A DNA stretch of 64,000 nt from Tieghemostelium lacteum (Eukaryota; Evosea; Eumycetozoa; Dictyosteliales; Raperosteliaceae), in NCBI GenBank assembly GCA_001606155.1, contig LODT01000028.1:1526735-1590734 (forward strand), read 5' to 3'. A program made the translations under genes and the position numbers. Under the pieces are notes generated by a model. It was not told the DNA's origin. It ran no database searches and saw nothing but the letters and a program-made list of their open reading frames with translations. This document shows positions 9,708 to 20,789 of this stretch, one piece after another. How positions within the stretch are numbered: position 1 is the stretch's first letter; each line of letters starts with the position of its first letter.

Positions 9708-10790
9708 ATGCTTAATAGATTATGTATTTTACTGTTGATTGGAGTATTTAGTTTACCTTCTATTTTAAATGGAATGGAAATTGATTTCCCTATTAAACAG
9801 CAAACTGAAAACTTACCTATTATTACAAGTTTCTTTGAAATTATTCAGTTGTATGTTTACACAATTGATTTAAATACTGCAACTATCACTGGAAAGAAAG
9901 CTGATACCAACCATATTCCAAATGATATCATTTATAATACATTTTATCAATCTGATGATTATGTAAGTTTACTGAGTTATGGGTGATTTAGTGGTTTAGG
10001 ATTACTAATATATAAGATTATTTAAATTTAGGTCGGATTGTTATATTATAATTATAAAGGAACCTATCAAATTGGAAAATACTATTTTGAGAATAATACC
10101 CTTGAACATGAAGTAACATTTAAGTTACCATCACAAACTGAATCGATATCAGGAGCTACGGTTTATGACCAAGTAACCAATACAATTTCTACATCTGCAC
10201 TAGGGCTATCTAATAGTGTTATATATATAAATGTATGGGATGTCACTACTGGTGATGTAAAAGAATACCAAACTAAATATAAATCTGGAAATATTCCAAC
10301 TTCATGTGTAGGCTCTGAGAATCAAGTTTATGTAATATATCTATTCAAAGGAAATTATAATCTACTATTAATGAATGTAGAAACACTAGATGAGATTAAT
10401 TATGAAATTACCAATTTAAAAATTGATCAAAACAGTGAACCTGATATTATAATCCTTCAAGCACTTGACACATTATATCTAGTGACAACTTCCAATACCA
10501 ACCAGGATATCAATCTGTATTCATTTGATCTCGATAACAGTACCAATACAGCAACTGTAAATCTAATATATTCGTCAGTTGGACATTTCTATGGTGCATT
10601 TCCAGTAGCATTAAGTAATGATCAACAATATATAACCCTAATGGGTGCTGTTGATAACTCTACATTATTAATTACAGCTTACAATACAAATTCACAATCA
10701 ATCACTAATGTTCAAATACCCAATGCTGATACCTATATTTTTAACCAAGCATTCGCAGGCTTCCAATATTTCTCTCTAACTCCGAAATAA
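9708..10790 (+). CDS. Secreted protein, unknown function
   Basis: Two exons, 9708-9962 and 10032-10790 (intron GTAAGT...TTTAG), give 337 residues. Residues 1-22 (MLNRLCILLLIGVFSLPSILNG) are a clear signal peptide, and there are several N-glycosylation sequons (NNT, NST). No membrane segment or C-terminal hydrophobic tail is seen, so the product is probably secreted. The body is a run of beta-strand-like segments that suggests a propeller, resembling in style the N-terminal portions of the IPT/EGF proteins near 44 and 47 kb, and the early intron has a similar position to that of the 47-kb gene. No IPT or EGF module is present. The family is not recognised. Confidence 0.65.
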
Positions 10791-11151
10791 ATTGAAAAAT
10801 AACAAATCATGAAAATGTTAAGATAGTGATGATTTACAAAAATTTTGGAATTCAAATCAAAGATTTATGAAAATAGATCGAGATTTACATCACAGATAAA
10901 AATTTTAAAATAAAAAAAGTCAAGTGTGTTGTACAAAATTATACATATAGGGTTACAATTATTATTAGATTCTATATCTATGCTAAAATGATATTACATG
11001 TAAAGAACAATTATGGTACAGCATTTAGAACACAAATAATAAGAATGTGGGGGTGAGTGATCAATTCATGATTTTTTAGAAAATCAATCAAAGTTTTTTT
11101 TTTTATTTTTTTTTTTTATACTCTCAAAATTTTATATAAACAACTCACACT
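10791..11151. other. Intergenic, G-box-like motif
   Basis: No gene. TGTGGGGGT at 11046-11054 lies about 100 bases before the Rab start and recurs upstream of the discoidin gene. Long T-runs follow just before the ATG. Confidence 0.5.
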
Positions 11152-12281
11152 ATGTCCGAGCCGTATGTAATATTGGAATTGAAATTATCGGATATCATTA
11201 CTAATGCAATATAAATTATAGTGATGTTTTTAAATTATTGTTAATTGGTGACTCATCAGTTGGTAAAACCTCACTATTATTAAAATTTGCAGTAAATATT
11301 ATAGACTTCTATTGAAGGAGAGATATCATAATAGCGTGGATTACAGCATTTGGAATTGATTGTTAACATTTGATATCATTTTTATTTGTATAGGATGGAA
11401 CATTTACAGAGACATCTGTCAATATGACTACAGTAGATTATGTAAGTATCAAACTTATCTATTTTTATCCTTTTTTTTATGTGTAATTTTTTTTTTTAAA
11501 AAAAATCATCAACATATCTAACAATTTCACGTTGTAAATAGAAATGCAAAGATGTTACTGTTGAAGGTAAACGATATACATTACAGATTGTAAGTAATTA
11601 ATAGACAATTTCAAATACACTACAGAGAGGAAATACAGATAGAGTTTATATAAAGGGGAAAAATTATTTTTTCAAATTTTTTCAAAAATTATCCACCCCT
11701 TCCCCCCTTTTATGTAGAATAGAGAGTATTTGGAAAGTTAGGATACCATTTCAGAATTAGATGTATTAACATGGATAATAATACCAATAACTATAGTGGG
11801 ATACTGCAGGACAAGAAAGATTTAGAACTATTACTAGTTCATTTTACAGAGGTGCACATGGTATCATCATTGTTTATGATGTCACAGATCAATCTTCATT
11901 TAATAATGTTAAATTGTGGATGAATGAAATACAAAGATACGCCGTTGTCGGTGTTAGTAAAGTTTTAGTTGGTAATAAAACTGATCAAAGTGATAGATCG
12001 GTTGTTGCTTCAGCTGCTGCAAGTGTAATTATCTAGATTTTGATAATATATTTATATTACAGATGCGTAGACTTCAGGATACTTACTTAATAACTTTATA
12101 ATAGCAATATGCAATGTCAATAGGAGTACCATTTGTAGAGGCAAGTGCCAAATCAGGACAAAATGTAGAACAAGTTTTTCAAACTATTGCCAACGAAATT
12201 TATAAATCAAATCTTGCAGTACCCAGAGGTGACACTAAAATATCTATCAATCCACCACAAAAAAAGAAATGTTGTATTTAA
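11152..12281 (+). CDS. Rab family small GTPase
   Basis: Six exons (11152-11162, 11222-11291, 11394-11441, 11542-11589, 11797-12024, 12105-12281) join in frame to 193 residues. None is long enough to stand out alone. The G motifs are present: GDSSVGKTS (P-loop), a threonine in the switch I region (NMTTVDY), [13 protein letters not shown] and EASAKSG. Switch segments of the type [16 protein letters not shown] place it with Rab1/Rab8-like proteins. It ends KKKCCI, a CCX geranylgeranylation signal. Rabs cycle between GTP and GDP forms to direct vesicle traffic. The first coding exon holds only three codons and two bases. NKTDQSD replaces the usual NKxDL, a small deviation in the guanine-specificity region. 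Confidence 0.88.
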
Positions 12282-12679
12282 GTAATAGTAGTCATACATT
12301 CAACCTAATAATATATTAAATCAAAACACCCTCCCAATCCACCTCCTCTCATTATCACACCCTCTCAATTCCTTTTTCCCTCACTTCACCATCACCAAAT
12401 AAGTAATATTAGTAACCATTTCATTGTACTATCAAGGTATAAAATTCTTTATAGTAACAACAACAGCAAACAAACTCTCAACCACAAACTACTCATTTTC
12501 CCCTCACAAAATAAAAATAAAAATGTTTATAATAAAATCAACCAAAACATTAACCTTCTCTCCTCTCTTTCCCAATCTATTCCCCTCTTAAAAAAAAAAA
12601 GTAATGTCATATTAGTAATGTTTAATCACAATCAAAAAATTCTTATTCATTTTTTTTAAACTTTTCACAAACATCACAA
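12282..12679. other. Intergenic, pyrimidine-rich
   Basis: Contains long C/T-rich stretches (for example 12325-12395) and an A-run near 12590. No gene is seen. Confidence 0.45.
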
Positions 12680-12927
12680 ATGGCATTGAACTTTGCCAAA
12701 CTCGGACTATTTGTCACAGTTACTTCTACAATTGGTTTTATATATTATATTCATTTGGATCAAAATGATGCTAAAAAGGTATATTCAAACAATTAATGCA
12801 TGTATGTTAAGAACGTTTGTGTATTAATAAATTATTCTAGAAAATGAGAAAAGGAGTTTTAGATGATATTCAAAGACAGAAATATAAAGAAGAAATAAGA
12901 AGAGCAAATGAGAACTCTGATAATTAA
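12680..12927 (+). CDS. pet117: PET117-like cytochrome oxidase assembly protein
   Basis: Two exons, 12680-12778 and 12841-12927 (intron GTATAT...TTCTAG), give 61 residues. An N-terminal membrane segment (LFVTVTSTIGFIYYIHL) is followed by a charged tail with GVLDDIQRQKYKEE. PET117 proteins have the same size and plan: one N-terminal hydrophobic segment, then a 'GVxRDIERQ' motif. They sit in the mitochondrial inner membrane and help assemble complex IV. The call rests on length, topology and this one motif. Confidence 0.65.
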
Positions 12928-13098
12928 TTAATAATAACCTTATAAAAGTAAATTGAATTGTAAATAGAAAAAAAGATATAGATAGTAGCAGGAGGTAGAA
13001 GATTGGTTGTTTTTATAAATACATAAATATATATTAGGGATTTATAAATATCGAAACTTTATATATATAACATTTGGGTTTTGTTTTTTTGATGATTT

Positions 13099-14704
13099 TT
13101 AGTCAATTCTATTACTATTTTGATTATCACTATTGATTTCTGAACCTACTTGAAGAAGTTCTTTTGATGATTTTAATGAAGAACATCTACCGTCACCATC
13201 ATCATTTTGAAGTTTAACCAATCTACCATAGACTTCAAAACAACATACACACAATTCATTACCATTTCTTTGGTTTGGGACCAGTTTGTAGAATCCTCAG
13301 ATAACGATAACTGTGTATGGATTTAAGTTCCCAACCAGCAATGGAATAACCTTCTTTTAGAGACATATCATTTTGATGGTCTTTCAGAACTTTCCATTCA
13401 ACCCCATCTAAACTTCCCTGAAATTGCCAATTCTTGGGAGCTGCATATATAGATCCTTGTGAATCACCACCATATCTCATAGAGTAATAGGTAGGACATA
13501 GTACATAATTTGTACCCAAATCCACGCAATAGTAACTGTTATCTTGTTTGTCAGTGTACATATTAGTTGATATTCTTCCTGCAAATGGATGTGGATAACC
13601 AATAGACATGGAGGAAGAAGTTACTTTTATAATCTTTCTCGTTACTGGACTGTCATAGGTGTCATCTTGACCTTCCAAAGTACCAAAATAATATAGTACA
13701 CCATTCTGATCGTTCAGTGATTCAAATTGGAATTCCTTTACACCTTGTCTCAATTGAGAACTAGTCAAATGTCTTGGATGTATTACACCAGCTGCACTGT
13801 ATCTGTATGCTTCATAGAGAATATCTTTGTCTACAAGTTCGGTCTGTTCAATATGGTCACTGAGTTGGTATGGATACATACTTGCAAATCTAATTGATTT
13901 TAAAGGTTTCGATAGTTTTCTCTTTAGAAACTCCTCTTGAGTTGGTAGAGGTGGTTCACTACTATTAATACAATTCTTTCCACTTCCTCCGCCATGTAAA
14001 TCCTTTAAAATTGCATACTGTTTTTGAGCCCATCTTACAAGGCTATCGAAAATCTCCACTTCTGGAACCCTAAGATTATCCTGATCTAGAATACTAATCA
14101 ATGACTCCTCAGTCAACAAATGCCAATTTGGAGACGATAATAGAATATCCATTGAATGCTGAGTTATATAATCAAAACATAATACCTTTATCTTTTCTAA
14201 CCCATACTGTTCAGCTGAATGTAAAACCTTACAAATATCCATATCCTTGTCTCCCTCCATACAAGATCTCAATGAAAACCAACCACAAAACTCTTTAAGA
14301 TCCTCTAAATTATAGAAATCAGCAGTTGCCAGTACATCCAATACCGACTGACTATCTAATTCTATGGAGCCTGAATACATGTATTTCAGTATCATATAGA
14401 ATATTGATTTTGGAAAATGTATTTCCAACTGTGTTTGTTTGGATTCAATCATTGAACTCGACAACATTTTCATAAATACAGGTGATCTAGCTGACAATAC
14501 AAATTTATGTGCAAAGAATTCATATTTATCTTTACTCTTGCTCATCATATCCTCTGGATCCCATCCATTCTCTGTAACTTGAATTATAATATCTGAAAGC
14601 TCTGAATTATTAAAATAGTGTGTAAAGTCTGAACAATACTTTTTTCTCAATCTATTCTTTCCCATTGAAGTAACCATTATTTTACTAATTAATTGTATTT
14701 TCAT
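13099..14704 (-). CDS. BTB/BACK protein with C-terminal discoidin-like domain, frame break near the end
   Basis: The main frame runs from an ATG at 14704 (alternatives at 14677 and 14665) to a stop at 13259, 481 residues. It has a BTB domain (about 34-140; LSDIIIQV, FFAHKFVLSARSPVF), a BACK region (150-260) and a C-terminal galactose-binding-like fold ending in YRYLRILQTGPK. BTB-BACK proteins are typically cullin-3 adaptors. The family continues after this motif with '..GN..LC...FE.YG'. That sequence is present in the neighbouring frame (GNELCVCCFEVYG) and runs on to a stop at 13099. One extra A in the CCCAAACC stretch near 13275 would explain the break. It is either an indel in the assembly or a real truncation of about 60 residues. 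Confidence 0.8.
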
Positions 14705-15793
14705 AGTTTTTTTGTGTTTATCAGGTATTTATAAATATAATTATTATTAGAATAAATTAGAATATTTGAATTTGAATAGCATTATAATTGACATAATATT
14801 ACTATAATAATTTTTTTATGTCCTCTTGTTTATCCACTCTATTTGACATTATAGCTATTGACAATATTAAAATTAATTATTACTAAACTTACACTTTTAA
14901 ATTTTGGTGGTAGTGCTTTTAATTTAAGGAAAAGATATTTTTTTAATTATAGAGATGAAATTTAAATTTGTGTTTGGATATATAATGTGTTTTAAATATA
15001 TATATATATATAAATATATACACAAGTATCTATTGATTTTTTTTTTTTGTTGGAATGTCTATATTTACTGTGAAGTTATATTTTGAAATCTAGTGAAGTT
15101 TATGTATTCATTATTATTTTGTAAAAAATAAATAGTATTTAGATTAATTAAAAATTCTCGATTTGAATAGGTTTAAACAACTAAATCTATTTTGTTTTCG
15201 TCGTATGAATAAATGATGAACAAAGAAACAGAAAGAAGAATAAAAAAAAATTATAATTATAAATGAGAAAATTACTTGTTACTAAATACTATAAATGGAA
15301 ATAAAATGAAAATTAATTAATTGTTTGTGTATTGTGCTACATTTAATATACATGTCATATTTGAAATAATATTCACCCCCCACATAGTGATATTGAGTTG
15401 GTGTTGTGTGTTATTTTTAAAATTTTGAATTTTCAAGATAGTATTCCATTACAACCCCACACACACCCACACCCACCACACTCACCTATATCCTCCGATA
15501 ACCATCAATTCACCCGATGGATAGTGTGAAACAATTTCAAATGAATGAATTGTCTATTGGGATCTACAAAAAACGAGTGTTAATCCATTCTCCTTTATTT
15601 GTAATAAGATAATTTTAAATTTTATATCAAAAGTCACTTAGGTGTGAAGTACTAATTTAAATAAAAAATAAAAATTTCGCCGTTATATTGTAATACCGCC
15701 ATTTTTTAAATTTTAAATTAAGTAATAAAAAATTTAATTTATTAAAATTTATTATTTCCACATTCCATAGTAAAGAAACTAAATATTAAAACA
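14705..15793. other. Long intergenic region with G-box-like C/A tracts
   Basis: About 1.1 kb between divergent genes without a supported gene. It holds a TA dinucleotide run near 14996-15020, a CACCCCCC patch (15374-15384, reverse complement TGTGGGGGGT) and a C/A-rich tract at 15451-15487 made of repeated CCCAC units. The reverse complement of the last is GTG/GGGTG-rich, like dictyostelid G-boxes. It is probably a promoter for the gene at 15794. Confidence 0.5.
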
Positions 15794-17570
15794 ATGATGG
15801 AAATGGATGATAGAGATATGAGTTTTGCAATTGCTGGTAGATCTCAAAAAGACTTCTTAAATAACTATCCAGATTATCAATGGGATGAAGTTTTAAAGAT
15901 CCTCTTAATTGCTGGTATACAATGTATAGAAAATCACTTTGAAATTCAACCTACTTTAGAACAAATGAGAAGAATATTTGTAAATCCAAAAACAAATGGA
16001 TCACCAATCATAGCTTCACAACACAAAAGAGTAACAATGGAAGAACCACAACAATATAATCATCACCAACATCAACCAATGAGATCCATTATATCAACTC
16101 CAAAACCAAATACATTTACAGATATAACAAATAACTCAGTTAACAGTATATTACCACCACCTTTATCAACTATAAAAAAGAGTTTAAAAGCATCAGATAA
16201 AATTAAAATTCTTCCAAATTCAAATACAGCTACTATAGTGACAGAGAATAATAAATTAACACTTCCTGATAGACCTAGTATCGAAGAGGACTCTGAAGAC
16301 GAACAAAATCATTTGGAAAATCAGTATATTACCAATACCAAACTTGGATCCAGTAAATATCAATTCAATCAAAGTCAACACTATAACAATGAGCAACACC
16401 CAAACCACCATCACAATAATACAACTATAGTGGAAAAATATGATTCTGTAAATTATAATCAACAAGAAAATATTGAACCTAATATACAATATGATAACAC
16501 CAATTATGATCACTCTATTGATGACCAAAATCAATTGGTAAAATCCAATTATTTACAACAAACACAAAAATTATTTGATAAATCACATCAATTGATAAAA
16601 TCTGTTAATAACTATAAAGGTGACAAATCAACTATTGATAAACAACAACAACAATCATTCATAAATAGTACTACTGTACAACCTTTAAAACAAAGTGTTG
16701 GAACATTTTTAAATTATGAACAAGAACAACCAACAATGAAAAATACATTGAATTATGGTCAACAATCATACATGATGAATCAACAGGGTAAAGTTCAATT
16801 TGATAAATCTACAAAATTCAATAATTTATCAGCAACATCACTTCCACCTTCTGAACAAACATTGTCACCATTACAACAATCTAATATGTTATCATCATCC
16901 AACTTTAATCAAATTAATCCTTCATTTTTCAATTCTGACTCATTGATTTCTCATAATGGAAATATCACATTAAATAACAATAATAGTAGTAAGAGCACTG
17001 CATCCAAAAGATTCAGTCAATCACAATTTAAAGTAAATGAGTCATCTCATAATATTACCAATAACGACAGTTTAGCACAAGACAAATATGAGTTTTCTAT
17101 TGGTAATATGAGCGACTATCAACTACAACAATCAAACATATCACAACAACCACAACAATCTCAATTCCAACAATCAAAATATCAGCAACAACAACCACAA
17201 GAACAACAACCAGAGGATGATAGTTTTAATGTTAGTGAAAGTTTAAATAACCTTTCATTAAGTATGTTTAGTAATAATAATCAATCACAACTAAGTAAAA
17301 AATCTACAAGCTCAAATAATGTACAATATTATACACCAACCTCTAGAAGTAGTATGGCTCCTTTCCATAATCATACACACCATCACTACCATGGACACGG
17401 AGCAAGTGAAGAAGAATTAGAAATTGTAGAATTAGAGTATGTTATTATTCAAAACTATCTATTAACTTTATATATTTAAAATACTAACAAAATTATTACA
17501 TAGCCCACAACACATTGAAGAGAAATCATTTTTTAATTCTGGATACAAGTTTTCATTGTCTCAATATTAA
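15794..17570 (+). CDS. Gln/Asn-rich protein, unknown function
   Basis: Two exons, 15794-17436 and 17504-17570 (intron GTATGT...CATAG), give 569 residues. Only the N-terminal 80 residues (QKDFLNNYPDYQWDEVLKIL, IAGIQCIENHFEIQPTLEQM) and the C-terminal 40 (EEELEIVELDPQHIEEKSF, GYKFSLSQY) look folded or conserved. The middle is dominated by Q, N, S and H. Without splicing the frame ends in an unlikely hydrophobic tail, which supports the intron. No family is recognised. The short helical head with the acidic tail may be interaction motifs on a disordered linker (inference). Confidence 0.7.
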
Positions 17571-17831
17571 AAGAAACTTTTATTATAATAATAATCCACC
17601 ACCCCATTTATATTAAATACATCAAATAAATAGATATTATTTATTTAATCTCTATTCTTTCTATTTAAATTATACAAATTTATTTTTTATCTATAGTTTA
17701 CTTGACCTAATAAATATTGTGATAATATGATAAATAAATGATTTTATGATTAGTTAATTAATTAATATATTTGAATATATTTGTTTTTTTATTTTATTAT
17801 TATTATTAATAATTTCTATTACAAATGAAAC

Positions 17832-19328
17832 TTACAAAGTAAGTTTTTTCTCAAGGAATTCAGCAACCTTATTGATGTAATCTTGAGTATTTAAATAATC
17901 TGTACGTTTTACACTATAGTTTTTTTAAAATTGAAATTAAAAAGTTAGTTAAAAATAAGAATAGATAGGTAACGATAGTATGGAGGTAAGTATACATACT
18001 CTTCAATTGAACCTTTAACACATAAGGCTAAATCTTTAGTCATGAAACCAGCTTCAACACTATCAACACAAGCTTGTTCTAAAGCAGTACAGAAACGTTC
18101 AAGTTCTGGGTTGGAGTCAAGTTTAGCACGATGAGCCAAACCTCTAGTCCAAGCAAAGATGGAGGCAATTGGATTGGTGGAAGTCTCTCTACCTTTTTGA
18201 TGTTCACGATAGTGTCTAGTAACAGTACCGTGGGCAGCTTCAGATTCAACAGTCTTGCCATCTGGACACAAGAGAACAGATGTCATAAGACCCAATGAAC
18301 CAAAACCTTGAGCTACAGAATCAGATTGTACATCACCATCGTAGTTCTTACAAGCCCATACGTAACCACCATCAGATTTCATTGCATAAGCAACCATATC
18401 ATCAATGAGGCGGTGTTCATACCAGATACCTTCTTTATCATAGATTGTCTTGTACTCCTTATTGTAGATATCTTGGAAGATGTCTTTAAATCTACCATCA
18501 TACTTCTTAAGAATGGTGTTCTTGGTAGACAAGTACAATGGCCATTTCTTTGCAAGAGCGTATTCAAAACATGATTTGGCAAATCCAATAATGGACTCGT
18601 CGGTATTGTACATACCCATTGCAATACCACCGTCTTTGAAATCGAATACAGTGTATTTCTGAGGAGCAGAACCGTCAGCTGGTGTAAATGTCATCTCTAA
18701 TTTACCAGCACCTTTAACGACAATATCAGTGGCTTTGTATTGGTCACCGTGAGCATGACGACCAATGACAATTGGTTTCTTCCAACCAGTTACCAAACGT
18801 GGTACGTTTTTACAGAGAATTGGTTCTCTGAATACTGTACCTCCCAAGATATTTCTAATGGTACCATTTGGAGATTTCCACATTTCCTTGAGTTTGAATT
18901 CCTCAACTCTAGCCTCATCTGGTGTGATGGTGGCACATTTGATTCCGACATTGTGTTTCAAGATTGCTTTGGCACAATCAATTGTAACTTGATCATTGGT
19001 AGCATCTCTATGTTCAATACCTAAATCAAAGTATTCAATCTTTAAATCCAAGTATGGAAGAATCAATTTGTCTTTGATTAATTTCCAGATTACTCTAAAA
19101 TCAATTTTCAAATAAAAAATTTTTATAATAACAAAAATTAATAACATTGTTAACATTCTACTACTCATTGTTGTGTATTTTCTCTAGAGGTTTTCCTCTT
19201 ATATTAAAAATTAAAAAGTTTCATCATCAATGAGTACCTATCTAAATAAATAGTTACCTAGTCATTTCATCACCATCCATTTCAACAACTGGGTTGCTTA
19301 CAAAGATCTTTTTGTTGGACATCATCAT
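17832..19328 (-). CDS. idhC: NADP-dependent isocitrate dehydrogenase, cytosolic type
   Basis: Three exons (19328-19258, 19094-18000, 17913-17832) give 415 residues, the length of animal IDH1. The enzyme oxidises isocitrate to 2-oxoglutarate and CO2 while making NADPH. Visible signatures are [13 protein letters not shown] at the N-terminus, [33 protein letters not shown] (family signature), [16 protein letters not shown] (NADP site) and KRTDYLNT near the end. There is no mitochondrial presequence and no C-terminal peroxisomal tripeptide (it ends LTL), so a cytosolic site is likely. Three consecutive ATGs open the frame; the true start is one of them. Confidence 0.93.
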
Positions 19329-19998
19329 TGATTATAAGTAATATTATTATATCTGATAAGGAAGGGAAAAATCAAATTGAAAAAAAAAATAAAAATTAAT
19401 TTATAATATGAATAAATATCTTCTAAAAAATTTAAAACATTTTTTCATTTATTTTTTTTTTTTTTTTTTGGCATTTGAAACATTAATTTCCAAAACAGAC
19501 CAATTGAATGAAAACTGGATGAAAACGTTGTTTAAATTTCCAGAAGATTGAAGTTTTCGCAATAAATACGTTTATAGGATAGATTGTCTTAAGCTAAAAA
19601 ATATAAAATAAAAAATTTTCAATCTATAGCTACAATGTGGTGTGTGAAATTTATCATTAATATTTATAACATTAATAATTTGATCTAATTCGTACACACT
19701 TATGAAACGACAGAATTAATGAATAATTAAGAGAGCTTGTATAGTATGATATAGATTCTAGATATTTATTACAATATGATAAATGAATATGGAACAAAAC
19801 CTAAAAAAAGTAGTGTTGCACAAGTTTGGAGCAGTTTGTGTTTGTAATTTATAGTACATTTATCATTTATTATTTCAAGTAATAATAATTATTTGAAATT
19901 TTTTGAATTTAAATAAATAGTTGTTGTTTGTGCTGTATTTGAATGTGTTATATATCCTAACTGTAATTAAAATGCGTGTGTATAATATCTATATAATC
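19329..19998. other. Intergenic, AT-rich
   Basis: 670 bases with T-runs and no supported gene on either strand. No tRNA or other structured RNA was recognised. Confidence 0.45.
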
Positions 19999-20488
19999 TT
20001 ATTGTAATTTGGACATGATTAACTTTGTTGCTTCATTTGGAGATATGTAACCATCATTATCAGTGTCGATATCACGCATTAAACTTTCAGCTTCTTGAGA
20101 TGTCATTGTATCACCAATAGAAGTGAGAATGGATTTCAGATATTGAACTGAAACATGCTCACCCTCTTGAATGAAACAATTGAATGCTCTTCTCAACTCA
20201 TCTATTAATTGCATTAATTAATGTGGTTAATTACTCCAAACTTTGTAATTATAATATACATTGTAAAGACATACCTTCTGGATCAGTAATTTGTAACTTT
20301 CTAACTACAACACCTAAAAAACCATTAAAATCAGTTCCTGATCCTACTTCAGATTCTGGTAAATTTACACCTAATGATTTCAATGCCATCACAGATTCCT
20401 TTGGATTCAATCTACCATCATTATCTTTATCAAACTGTTGAAAACATGTTTGAAATTCAGCTCTTTGTTCTTCTGTTAATTGATCCAT
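19999..20488 (-). CDS. Calmodulin/myosin-light-chain-like EF-hand protein
   Basis: Two exons, 20488-20275 and 20201-19999 (intron GTATGT...AATAG), give 138 residues. The four-EF-hand layout is clear, but only the first (DKDNDGRLNPKE, 20-31) and last (DTDNDGYISPNE, 117-128) loops keep the calcium-binding residues. Hands two and three are shortened or degenerate (GTDFNGFL; FIQEGEHVSVQYL). That pattern suits a light chain or other calmodulin relative that binds a target helix constitutively and senses calcium through two sites. The specific partner cannot be told from sequence. Confidence 0.82.
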
Positions 20489-20789
20489 AATTTATCTAAG
20501 TGATTGAAAATGAAAAATTAAATTTTTTTTGGATTTTTTTTATGATTTTTATTTGAATTTTAAATAAATGGGTTTTTAAGTCTTTATTTACACTCTTTAA
20601 ATAGAATTTTAAAGATTATGAAAATTATCATCTCAATTAGAGAGTGACATACATATTATATAAAAAAATCAATATCTTTGATATTTTGCAAAAGCCCGCC
20701 TTTTTTAAATTAATTTGTTTTTTTTATTTTTTTTTTGAAATTTGTTTTTGTAACAACTAAATTGAATGATTTGGTAATATTTCAAATCA
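20489..20789. other. Divergent promoter region
   Basis: About 300 AT-rich bases between the EF-hand gene and the GCP2 gene, with T-runs just before the GCP2 ATG. No gene. Confidence 0.45.

Noticed and set aside
14996-15020. TA dinucleotide run
   Set aside because: Simple sequence expected in AT-rich intergenic DNA.
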